Below, one piece after another: positions 46,980 through 57,522 of a stretch of DNA of 64,000 nt. The stretch comes from Quercus robur (Eukaryota; Streptophyta; Magnoliopsida; Fagales; Fagaceae). Where the stretch lies: assembly GCF_932294415.1 (NCBI RefSeq), contig NC_065543.1:1934976-1998975 (forward strand), given 5' to 3'. A model generated the notes under the pieces. That model was not told the DNA's origin. It ran no database searches and saw nothing but the letters and a program-made list of their open reading frames with translations. The position numbers and the translations under genes are program-made. Within the stretch, counting starts at the first letter, position 1; each line of letters begins with the position of its first letter.

Positions 46980-48992
46980 CATGCTGCTAAACTATCAATC
47001 GCAAATGGTTTTAGTTTTACTCTCCATTCTTGTCTGATCAGATTGATATCTCTTGGGACTTGGAAGACCCACTCAATTTCTTAACCTCTTCTTGGACTCT
47101 CGGCTACTGGAATCCTTAAGCAACTCACTCAGTTCATTTGGCTAAGAATTCGAATCTTTACTTCTTTAGTGTTCGACTTTGTCATTATGTCTGTGCCTGA
47201 GAGCGATGTAAATAAAAGTGGACTTTGTGGAGGGCCATCGGATTCATGCAAAAATCATAGATGGGCTTTCGAAGTTTCTTTCAAAAGTGGGTTTCTAGTT
47301 GGTTTTGTGGTTTTTGTTATATCATATACAGTTTTTTTTACGCACTATTTTAATCTTTGGGTGGGATCAAAGAAGAGAAGTAAGAAGATGCGAACAAGCA
47401 CAACAGTGTTGACAGCGAGCAGGAAGAAGAAGGGTAAAGAAATTGATCAAGTTACCCAATTGCCAATCCTTGGCTTCGATCAAGAAAAAAACGGAGAGGT
47501 ACTTTTTCTCATTACTAAAATTTTTTCTCCTACATTTTCTACTTACCATGTTTTCATTTTACTTTTCTTATAGAATAACTGAAGTTTAAATTAGAAAAAT
47601 GAAGGAAACCCATACGTATTAAGTTGAAAATGTAGGAGAAAATTTAAAAAAAAAAAAAAAAAAAAACTATTAATTCATTATTCAAAAGAAAGAAATATGA
47701 TAATTTAGAATATAATATATTTTTGGTTCTAAATTTCTAACACTACTTTAGAGTTTAGACCATTGTATATGGTATTAATATAATATATATAGCTAAAAGA
47801 ATCTACTCACTCATTTTTTATTCAGACACTCCAAAGACGAATTTCAGGCTTCACCACTGCGTATATATATATATATATATGAACTCTATATTGAGTACGA
47901 AGAACACTAAAAATAAGAAAATAAATTTTACACCCTTATGATGTCATGCATCCCTTACTAGTGATGAGTAAAAAGATCTTGACAGATTATTTTTATCCAC
48001 AGATTTTCAAGTTGGAGAGAATGGTTACCAAAATGAGCCTTACAGAACTTCACGAGGCAACTGGCAATTTTAACACAAGCAATATCATTGGATTGGGAAA
48101 GTTCGGAATGATGTACAAGGGAATGCTTCCAAATGGTCGGCCCCATGCGATTAAGAGGTTACATGATTCCCAATCTTTTGAGAGACAATTTGTCTCTGAG
48201 CTTTTGGCTCTAGGTATATTGAAACACAATAACATAGTTCCCCTATTAGGATACTGTAGAGAAAGGAAGGAAAAGCTTTTGGTGTATAGATATATATCGA
48301 ATGGTAACCTTTATGATTGGCTACATGCAGCGAAACGTAGGACTAAGATCTTGGAATGGCCTTTGAGGATTAAAATTGCCATTGGAATAGCAAGAGGCCT
48401 AGCATGGCTTCACCATGATTGCAATTTCCGTGTGGTCCATCTCAACTTGAGTTCAAACTCTATCTTACTTGATCATAATTTTGAGCCTAAAATATCGAAT
48501 TTTGGTGAGTCAATAATATCGAATTTTGGAGGGGAAATGTTCAAGAACCTAAGAGGCAATAGCATTTTTATAGGTAGTGATGTTTGGGAGTTGGGTTATG
48601 TAAAAAAGGATGTCTATGACTTTGGAATTTTGCTTCTGGAGCTAATTATAGGGAAGGAATCCATTGAAATTAATAATTTTGCCAACAATTCCAATGGGAG
48701 TTTGGTTGACTGGATTGCTCATCTTTTCACTAGCTCTTCTAATCTCTACAATGTGATTGATGAATCTTTGATTGGCCGAGGATTTGAAGATGAAATCTTT
48801 GAGTTACTTAGAATTGCATATACTTGTCTTAATCTCTTTCCTAGTCAAAGGCCAACAATGCTTGAACTATACCATACAATTCATATTTTTGGGGAGAGAG
48901 ATCGCCTCACAAGTAACTTTGAGATATTGAGGCAGTCTAAAATTGCCACTGCAAGTACCTCTGGTGAAATCGTAGAGGTTGAAATTACATAG
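46980..48992 (+). CDS. RLK-5: membrane-anchored pseudokinase lacking the LRR ectodomain
   Basis: The ancestral start (ATG 46980) reads a signal peptide that hits a stop after 19 codons, and the LRRNT and LRRs are almost wholly deleted. From ATG 47187 everything is open: exon 1 47187-47498 (post-LRR cysteine stretch GLCGGPSDSC, transmembrane segment, basic juxtamembrane KKRSKKMR), intron phase 0 (gtactt..ccacag), exon 2 48003-48992, 433 residues in total. The kinase part has GLGKFG, LAIKRL-like HAIKRL with the beta3 lysine, HLNLSSNSILL in place of HRD, ISNFGES in place of DFG, and YVKKDVYDFG with the APE/P+1 segment missing. It should be catalytically dead but folded. There is no frame break in about 430 codons while all neighbours are broken, which suggests constraint or a recent origin. 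Without a signal peptide, membrane insertion would rely on the transmembrane helix. The annotated start is uncertain. Confidence 0.7.
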
Positions 48993-49961
48993 GCAAATTA
49001 CAGCATGGCATCCTAAGTCTGAAACAGATTTGGATTTATGTTTGTTTTCTATAATAATCTTTTATTGTCCTTTACTGGTTTTTTATTTTCTATTTTGGGG
49101 TAATCTGTGACTTTAAAAAAATGAGGAAATAAAGTTATATTCTCTCTATACATTATAACTAAGACATTAGTTATGTTAAGAAAGATTGTATAATATTTTA
49201 AGATTACAACAATGAGTCCAAATTTTCTGTCTCATTCTTCCTGTTCCACTCTATCCTCCACAAATAAAAATATGCTACATGTCCATTTACTTAATAAAAT
49301 GCTAAATTTATGTCTTATTATTTCAATTACCTAAAATAAATAAACATTAAAAAATCTCATCATATTCCCACAGCCCCATCCCCACCTTTGCCGGCAGCCA
49401 AGTGATATGAGTTAAGAGATAATTTTAATCTCTTCTAAAGGATAATAACGTGTCAGAGTAATTCTTTTATTACGTTCTATGTTGAATCCATTTGCTTCAT
49501 CCCTAGCCTAAAACGGTCTTAACTAGTACTTTGGGTTCGAAACTGTCCAACCACGATCTCCGTGACTCACCTGCAAAGATCATCACGTAATCTCACAAAC
49601 CATTAATTGCAACCATCTGCAATAACCTTGACACAAATCAGTACAACCAAACAACACAATGGGTTGCCACCGTATAGAGGCCATATATTTTTGCTCCAGT
49701 TGCCATCTTCTTCATGGGTTTGGGAGGGACAAAAGTGGAAGAGTGACGAGTTTCGTTGGAGGTTGTAGGCTTGGTGGCGGCGATTGGCTGTGACAGTAGT
49801 GGCTGCCGGCAAAGGTGGTGGTGGGGTGGTGGGAATATGATGGTTTTTTTGGGTAATTGAAATAATTAGGCATAAATAATTATAAGAAACATCTATTTGT
49901 TCAATTTTGTTGAAATATATCGTTAATAATAACACAAAATGGCAAATAATTTGATTCACAG
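48993..49961. other. RLK-5/RLK-6 spacer
   Basis: The first about 100 bases are the RLK-5 3' flank. A foldback element (listed separately) takes up 49296-49880, and 49881-49961 aligns with the end of the RLK-4 intron. RLK-6 therefore keeps its intron end but has no exon 1 here. Confidence 0.55.
49296..49880. mobile_element. Foldback element with about 100-bp inverted arms
   Basis: Left arm 49296-49408 and right arm 49797-49880 are inverted copies with some small indels (tatttcaattacc, catcatattccca, ccacctttgccggcagcc and complements). The roughly 390-bp centre has no recognised coding sequence. The class is not determined. Confidence 0.6.
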
Positions 49962-50941
49962 ATATATAAGTTGGAGGAAATGGTTCCAAGGATGAACTTT
50001 ACAAAATTCAGTGAGGCAACTAGCAATTTCAGCACAAACAATTCCATTGAGTTGGGAAAGATCGGGAGGATGTACAAGGCAGTGCTTCCAAATGGTTCAC
50101 CCTTCCAGTTAAGAGGTTATATGGTTGTCAATCATTTGAGAAGCAGTTCATTTCAGAGTTATTGGCTCTTGGTACATTGAAATACAATAACTTAGTTCCC
50201 ATCTTGGGATTTTGCAGAGAAAGGAAGGAAAAACTTCTAGTGTACAAATATATATCGAATTGTAATCTTTATGATTGGCTATATGCAGGGGAGAGCATGG
50301 ATAAGATCTTGGATTGGCCTTTGAGGATTAAAATTGCAATTGGGATAGCAAGAGGCTTACCATGGCTTCACCATATGTGTAATTTCAAAGTTGTCAAGCT
50401 CTATCTTACTTGATATGAATTTTGAGCCAAAGATATCAAATTTTGGAGGCACAAAAATTCCGAGTAATGGAGATAACGTTCATGAATTCAACTGACATTG
50501 ATTCGAGCAATATCACTTTCGTAGACAGTGGGGTTTGGGAGTTAGGTTTTGTTAAAAGGGATGTCTCTGACTTTGGAGTTTTGCTTATTGAGCTAATTAT
50601 AGGGAAGGAATCTATTCAAATCAATAATTATCCAAACAATTTGAATGAGAGTTTGGTTGATTGGATTACTCATCTTTTGACAAGTTTTTCTGATGTCTAC
50701 AGTGTCGTTGATAAATCTTTGATTGGCTGAGGATTTGATGGTGAAATCTTTTAGTTCTTAGAATTGCATTTACTTGTCTAAAGCCCTTTCTAGGTTAGAG
50801 GCCAACAATGCGTGAATTGTATAATACAATAAGTATTTTTGGGAAGAGATATAGCATCACAAATGACTCTAAGATATTGAGTCAATATGAAATTGCTATT
50901 GCAAATACGTTATATGAAATTGCTGAGGTAGAAATTACGTG
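49962..50941 (+). pseudogene. RLK-6: broken pseudokinase exon
   Basis: It starts after the acceptor gattcacag and aligns with the RLK-4 kinase exon throughout. A one-base loss after LPNGSP shifts the frame near 50103. The frame is regained around 50162. The HxD region is shortened (CNFKVVKL then a stop near 50413). NFG remains but in a shifted frame, and GFVKRDVSDFG (no APE) is open to a stop at 50728-50730. The tail (50731-50941) has further breaks. No ectodomain exon is found upstream, so this is an exon-2-only copy. Its 3' flank is paralogous to that of the orphan tail at 44480-44699. Confidence 0.75.
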
Positions 50942-51037
50942 ATCAATTGAAGCATGGCATACAAGTGTAGAATTAAGTAGGGAAAAATTTGTATATAGAT
51001 TTATTTTTGGATTATGTTTGCTTGTTATAATATATAT

Positions 51038-53407
51038 TGTAGACACTCAATTTTGCACCCATAATTTAATCAAAGAAGATGGATAGAATGACCATTCATA
51101 TACCCAAAATTCATGATTGCATTACATGCATTAGTTCATTCATTGCATATCATAAAAATGATCATGAGGTTTTAATGGTCGCGACGGTATGCCCAATTTT
51201 CAAATCAGACCGTTGGATTGCAAGATATCACATGGTTAAGTTTGCACGGTTTGCATGCATTTTGTTTAGGTAAAACCAACCATGCATGATTAATTTAAAT
51301 TAATTTTGATTGGCTAGACAATTAAAATTAATTAAATAATTTGTGATTAGTTGATAGTTAGTGCCAAAAATAGGCTTACTTGCATGGGAATAAAAGAGGA
51401 TAATTAGATAACTACAAAATTGTGGATAATCAAGACTGTTTGGACTATTTATCTACAAGATAATCATTGCTGAAAAGACCTGAATCATTAGAAAAGGGGT
51501 TTAATTTTTAGAATATGGATTAAAAACGCATCTAAGTGCAAGTCTCGGCTCAAAAAACCTCAAAAAAGGAGTCCAAAGTGGACCAAAACTTAAACACGGG
51601 ACCGGCACCTAAAAGGGCCATTTGGCACTTTTGGAGTGCCGACTAGCAGTTTTCAAGTGCCAATTGGCACAAATGTGGGCCCCGGCCTGAGGGCACTTGG
51701 ATTGAGATAAAACACATCCTTTTCGATTTTTAAGAGATAAGGACGCGTTCCAGTTTGTATTCTAATCATTTAGCTAATTTTTCAAACATCTCAGCCTTTA
51801 TAAATAGAGGCTACATCTCAAAATTCAGCACAGTTTTTCACATTCTTTGATCCCCCCTATTTTTGGCTCTTTTCTTCTTTTCTTTTCCCTCTTACGTTAA
51901 AGACGTTCTAGAAGCTCTGGCCTTAGGGATTTCTTTTCTGTAAGCAAAATATTTTAGGTTTCAAAGAGAATTGAATAAATTTCTTTGAACCTAAAATATT
52001 CCTTCACTAAAAAGAGCACGCTCATGCAAGAGGTAGTTATTATTTTCTTCTTCTATTCCTTTTCATTAGTTCTTCTTGATGATGCATGAAATAGCTTTAG
52101 GATGCTTTTATTATTTTTGATTTCTGATGTTGTTGCCACATGTTGTTAAATTTTCTTTAAAACATGTTCTTAGTATATTTTTGTTTTTATGATTTCTCTT
52201 TTGAGTCTCAAAAATTTGCAAATTAAAAATAAATAAATAAAATTGATCTGAAATTTTCAGATATGATTTTTTAACATACAAAAACAGATCTATATTTTCC
52301 TTCAATACAGATCTAATTTTTTTTTTGCACATCAAAACAAATCTGTATTTTCCTTAAATACAGATCTGATGTTTTTTACACATCAAAACTGATCTGTATT
52401 TTCATTAAATACAGATATGATCTTGTTGAGAAAATTTTCTTTGTACAAAAATAGCAGATTTTTGGAATTTAAAAGAAAAAGTTAAAAATTGAGATGGTTT
52501 TTGTTTGATGCATGTAACATAGATTTATTTTCATGAGTGTAGTTCCTCTTCTAAAAAAAAAAAAAAAAAAAAAAAAAGATCTGATTTTTTCTCTACAAAT
52601 CTAGATTTTCTTATTCACAAAACAGATCTGATTTTTCTTAATAAAATTCACCATTTTTAGATTTGTTCCAAAACAAATCTGATATTTTTTAGTAAAAACC
52701 TAGTTCTTTTTATTTAAATTAAAACAAATTTGACATTTTTTACAAAAATCTTGTTCCTTTCTTTACATAAAAACAGATCTGATTTTCCTTACAAATCTAA
52801 TTTTTTATTTACACAAAAATTGATCTAAGTTTTCTTTACAAATCTAAAAAATTTTTAATTTACAAAGTAGATCTGAATTTTTCTAAAAAATTGGATACAT
52901 TCATAAGATAGATTTATGTGACTTAGTTTTGGTTAAGTGTGTCATGTATGTTCAACATATCATTTATATCATGCAAAAATGGTATATTAGTCATTAGAGT
53001 CTAGAAGACTAGACTCTGTCTAGGCGGAATGGGTGCCTAAGACCTTCCCATTTCGTAACCTAGCCTCTGAACTTAGATCTTTTGGATATACCTATGCTTT
53101 GTCTTTCTTTTTAATTTTGGTAGATTGTAACTAGGACCAAAAGTTTTGTATTCTTTTGCATAGGTTGTAACTAGGACTCAAAGCCTTGTAAGGTTTAATT
53201 TACCAAAATTGTACTTTTCTTTATTCAATCAATGATAGTCGAAGTATTCTGAGCATGTAATTTGTATTTATTTTTTTCTTATTTTTTTGTATAAAAAATA
53301 AGTGGCGACTCCACAACACTTACCCAAAAAGAGAGGTGCCCTTAAAAGCATCCAAATCTCTTTTTTAAGAGCACCTTAGGTTTTGTGGTCTCACACACAC
53401 ACACACA
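51038..53407 (+). mobile_element. Long LTR fossil (family delta), apparently solo, 2370 bp
   Basis: It starts TGTAGACACTCAATTTTGCACCC and ends in a CA repeat, with TATAT on each side (51033-51037 and 53408-53412), though AT-rich flanks make this duplication weak. Near the right end it has an aagtggcgactccac motif typical of large plant Gypsy LTRs. It contains a repeated (a)acagatctgattttt motif at 52225-52880. It is homologous to 59521-61440 on the other strand. Family assignment as Gypsy is inference. No internal coding region is seen. Confidence 0.65.
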
Positions 53408-53494
53408 TATATATTTGTCCTTTTGTCCTTATTGTCTTTGAAAACATAAATAGAAATAGTTGTATTGGATTTATTTATCTATATGATATCTAAA

Positions 53495-54890
53495 AGTTGA
53501 AGTGTAACATTTCAATCTATTTTAATCCATTTCTTTCCAGTTCGTTTTACTTCGGTCCAATTTGGTCCATTACGGTACATTTCGAAACCACTTTAGATCA
53601 GTTTGGTCTAGTTTGGTTCATTCAGTCCATTTCGACCCATTCGGTCTTATTTGGTCCGTTTTGGTCCATTTTAGTCCTATTTAGTTATTTCGGTCCAATT
53701 ATGATAAGGCAAAATGCATAGTAACATGTTATAATCAACACTGAACAAAGTTTCTCCTTAAACTAGTTTGGAGAAAAGCTCTTCAAGCTTCCATATATCT
53801 CTTTTTTGAATGTGAAATTTGAAAATCTAATAGTTAAATTTCATGTTCCTAATCATGCATATCAAATTTCATTCAACTTTATTTATGTTTCTATCAATAA
53901 ATTTCATTCCATATGTTCTAAACATTTGTTTGATGACAACACAATTGATCTTTGATCTTCTTGAAATTTTGCAAGCATGAAGGATATAATAAGAACATGC
54001 AATTCAATGGTTAAATTTTTAAAATTCACACTCAATATAAATGTAGGGTCTCGATTTACAGTCCAAGCCCAAAATGTATGGGATGTTGGCCCAATGAGCC
54101 CAATACAATAAATTTGTAGAGAGTGAGTTAAAGAACTAGGCTCTAATGAATTGAACAACGGATAGATTTAATTTGAACAACTGTCAAACACAAATAAGTT
54201 ATTTGATCTTAATATATTTTCAGTCCAAGGAGATCCCCTTTGTATAAATCAATCACAAATGGATACCAACATCATTTAGATTGTTACAGTCTTTTCTCCC
54301 TTTTTTTCTCGATCCCCTTTCATGAAGAGTCTTTCGCATTATATATCCTCTTTTAGACTATCTTCATCTTACACCTGTTGATCATCTGAGCCATTACTTG
54401 AGTACCTGTCCCATCAGACACCCTCTTTGGTTTTCTGTGAGTTGTGGTAGCCAAGGTAGCACTGTTTAGAGGTCTTCCCCACATAAATGCAGCTAGAAAG
54501 TAGCTGTAGTGCATTTAATGCGGTGGTGATAGCTTTCCCTTAGATATTTTTAGGTTTCCCTCATTCTCGTATGTTCATGAGGAATGTCCTTATCATTGGA
54601 GCTTCTTGAAGGATCACTCTAATTGCTGGAGTACATACTTTGAACTATATTCATCATATCCGAGGAGGAGTTCCTTCTCGGACAATCTTTCATTTGTTCC
54701 CTACTTATGAGACTTTAACTGGGAACATTTAACAACTATTCGCTCCTCCTCGGACCTATCAATGTCCTTGGACAAAGCCCAATGCCCAATATAGGATCTT
54801 GGGCCCTCACCCCTACAATAAATATATATGAGGAGTTTGGAGAGAAAAACTTGTATGTATTTGCTAAGTATTATAAATAGTTTGTTCTAG
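53495..54890. repeat. Degenerate 'ggtcca' repeat element, copy 4 (longest)
   Basis: It starts gtgtaacatttc, has the ggtcca tract at 53510-53700, then the conserved flank ggtccaattatgataaggcaaaatgca..taacatgttata, an AT-rich body shared with 21440-21790, and ends around ttgtatgtatttgctaagtatta (also at 44450-44472). A solo LTR (54042-54817) is nested inside. This copy best shows the full extent of the family. Confidence 0.6.
54042..54817. mobile_element. Solo LTR fossil (family beta-like), 776 bp
   Basis: TGTAGGGTCTCG..CACCCCTACA with a perfect 5-bp duplication, ATAAA (54037-54041 and 54818-54822). Text such as gcccaatgagcccaatac and gaggaggag resembles the 32705-33415 LTR. No internal region. 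It is nested in the ggtcca repeat element. Confidence 0.9.
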
Positions 54891-55267
54891 ATTCTCAATG
54901 TACAATGAATGAAAATGATTTTTTTTTTTAAAAGATAAATGAAATAATTTTCTTGGCATAAAATACACTTGAGCTAAAGAATGAAAATATGAGCAGTTTC
55001 AACTTGCTAGATTGTGAAAAACATATTAATTTTCTAAACCTCCAATATTAATGGATCAATTGAAAAGATGAGCAATTTTCAAAGTGACATTGACTTACCA
55101 ACTTCTAAACTGTCCATTAAAAATATGAGTAGCTTCAACTTAGTAGGTACTTTAATTATTCAAGTAAAATGACTTTTACTAATTGAGTTAATTGGATCAA
55201 GGCAATAATCCAAAATTAAAATGTTTAAATAAGATTATTATTTTTTCCTCTCTTTTGGTCCACTAAA

Positions 55268-55390
55268 AACCTTTTTTTCTTTTTCTTTTTCTTTTTTTTG
55301 ATAATTTAATAGGTGGGGGAGAGAGGATTTGAACTTTGGATATTTTCATTGAAAACACTGAGATGTGTCAACTAGTTATAACCATTGACC
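55268..55390 (-). mobile_element. Possible tRNA-derived SINE
   Basis: On the minus strand: ataactagttgacacatctc (A-box-like), then agttcaaatcctc (B-box-like, consensus ggttcranncc) and an A-rich tail (aaaaaaaagaaaaag). The layout fits a plant SINE. A target duplication was not found. Confidence 0.4.
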
Positions 55391-55789
55391 ATATGATTTG
55401 AAAAATTACGTTACTCTGGTTTAGGAGGACATAAGAACCCTACTACAGTTGATTTGCAGGCAAGCAAACAATTTTAATAATTCTAAATGTTAAACTTAAA
55501 CCATACTAAGCTTTCTAACCTGTTGAGGATCAGATTAAGTGTTTATTTGATTAAGAAGCATATGCTGTTGTAGTAATTAATGGAAATTAATTTTCTTGGT
55601 TGACTGTTGTCTGGTTGATTCCAACTGAATTGATCAATGGGTTAAATTAGCAAACATGATTTTGTGATTATTTAAACCAGTTGACCCATTTTTCAAGCAA
55701 TCTTTTTTATTTTATTTTATATTATATTATTTTTTTCAAATACATGCAATAGAATTTCAACTTATATATGAAACCCACTTTGAGATTAA

Positions 55790-55915
55790 TATTGCTTTTT
55801 ATCATTAGGCAAAAACACAAATTGGTTTTTAATGTAGGTGGGATTTGAACCCCATATATTTTATTCAACAAAAAAGAGACTTAGTTAGTTTAGCTAAGCT
55901 TGTTATTGCATCATT
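55790..55915 (-). mobile_element. Possible second tRNA-derived SINE
   Basis: On the minus strand: aagcttagctaaactaact, then ggggttcaaatcccacc, a good RNA polymerase III B-box. No clear tail boundary. It is in the same orientation as the neighbour at 55268. Confidence 0.4.
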
Positions 55916-56495
55916 ATCATTATTGTAAGGCCAGTCCTAAATTCTCTAAATATAGGAAAATGACCATCCTAGTTTAAAATGGATCTATTTCTTGATTTAG
56001 AAGAAACCATAGTTGGTGCTCATGCTCTTAAATTCCTCATAGTTCTATATTAAAATGTATAGTATATTCATTCTTCATACTTTCACATGGACATTTTGCA
56101 TTTATGGTGATGATATGCCATAACTAAAAACAAGAAAAATTATGATCCAAGACATTTGAATTTTTTTTTTTTTTTTGGTTCTTTTATGGTGATGATATCA
56201 TTAGCAAACTATAGATTAAGTAAACTAAGAATTTATATATAATTATTTAACCTTTATTTATTAGTATATTAATATTTGTTCTCTAATTTGTATTAAGAGT
56301 AAGGTAAAGACAATATATATAATCTTATTTATTTATTTTTCTACATGTGAAAAAATAAGGGTAATTTGTAACCAAATTGATCTGGCCTGCTTGTATCTGC
56401 TTAAGATAACTCGTTTATAATATGAACCCAAAATGACTTATAATCTGATTAACTTGACCTAAAACCAACCCAACTCGACTTGTTTGCTAGGTCTA

Positions 56496-57522
56496 CCAAA
56501 CTTATCATAGCTCTACTTCACATATATGATATATGTGTTAGGGACATATTTGACGTAAATTGGCTTATCCTTTGATCTAGAATGGTTTAAGACTTCAAGA
56601 AACATGTTGTTCAAGTCAAATGTTAAATTCATGCAAATCTGTTTAAGAAACAAATGAAGAAGTGTTGTTCATTAGAACTCGACAAAAGTCTTGACAGAAG
56701 CTATATCTATCGAGATTTAACGTTGAAGCTCGACAGAAGCTCAACATAAGTTGTATCTATCGAGAATTACAAAATCAGACTTTTTAGATCTGATTACACG
56801 CATATCAATATGTATTTGTGTAGGTTTTCTTTTCTCACAACTCTAGGCATATATAAGGATTATTTTAAAGGCTATCACAAGGTGTATGCACAAGGAATAG
56901 AGAAATACCTACATGCATTGTGTGACCGGAGATAGAAATTACTCTAGCTCATCATTCTCTCTGTAGAAGCTACTGCGTCTTTGCGCCAAGAGTTTTGTGA
57001 CCAAGGAGTTTCCTGATCTTCATTATTGATGAACTGAAAAACTTTACAGCTAACATCTTCTTGAAGTTGGTGGGTTAGTCACGTACTAGGATTCGTGCAT
57101 CATTGGTTAGTCATGTATTGGGATTCGTGCATTGAAATGAGAGATTGCTGCTACAATACAAGTCCAACTAGGTATTGCAAAAAGGGTTCAACTGTAAGTT
57201 GGTATTTTGGGATAAGCCAAAGGGTTTGGTAAGATTTTTTATACTTGTAACCGCTTGTAATTGATAATAGTGGATTCTTAGGAGTGGTGACCTTAAATTC
57301 ACCCGGTGGAGTTTTACCTCGGTGGTTTTCCCCATTCGTAAACAAATCACCTATGTCAAATTTATTTTTCGCTACATTTAGTATAATTGGTGATTTGTTT
57401 ATGCTACCATGCTATTACATGCAATTTGACTAATTAATTAACTTGGGTAATTAATTAATTTGTAAAGGGATCAATACATTTTTGCCCTATCAATATTCTT
57501 GGTCATTTTTGAGCACTCATAC
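56496..57522 (+). pseudogene. Orphan receptor 5' fragment split by an LTR
   Basis: 56496-56525 (aaacttatcatagctctacttcacatat) and 57493-57522 (cttggtcatttttgagcactcat) together correspond to the signal-peptide coding stretch of the RLK family, interrupted by the LTR at 56536-57492. The fragment ends at the hAT element at 57523. The same kind of fragment sits upstream of RLK-2 at 14894-14935. It is far too short to be functional. Confidence 0.5.
56536..57492 (+). mobile_element. Solo LTR fossil (family epsilon), 957 bp
   Basis: TGTTAGGGACATA..TTGCCCTATCA, flanked by a 5-bp duplication matching in four of five bases (56531-56535 and 57493-57497). It aligns in reverse with 26288-27292. It contains direct ctcgacaga/tctatcgaga repeats (56680-56775). 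No internal region. Probably copia-type, but this cannot be proved from the LTR. Confidence 0.75.

Larger units (their letters stand above)
54891..56495. other. RLK-6 distal 3' flank and AT-rich spacer
   Basis: 55380-55600 is paralogous to 45460-45690. There is a T run at 56161-56176. Apart from the two SINE-like pieces, no gene or recognised element is visible. Confidence 0.5.

Noticed and set aside
49603-49989. 128-codon minus-strand open frame
   Set aside because: It crosses the foldback element arm and the antisense of the RLK-6 exon start; proline and alanine runs come from a GGT-rich tract.
55855-55875. tRNA gene suggested by a ggttcaaatcc T-arm-like motif
   Set aside because: There is no cloverleaf, acceptor stem or anticodon arm around it; a SINE B-box explains it better.
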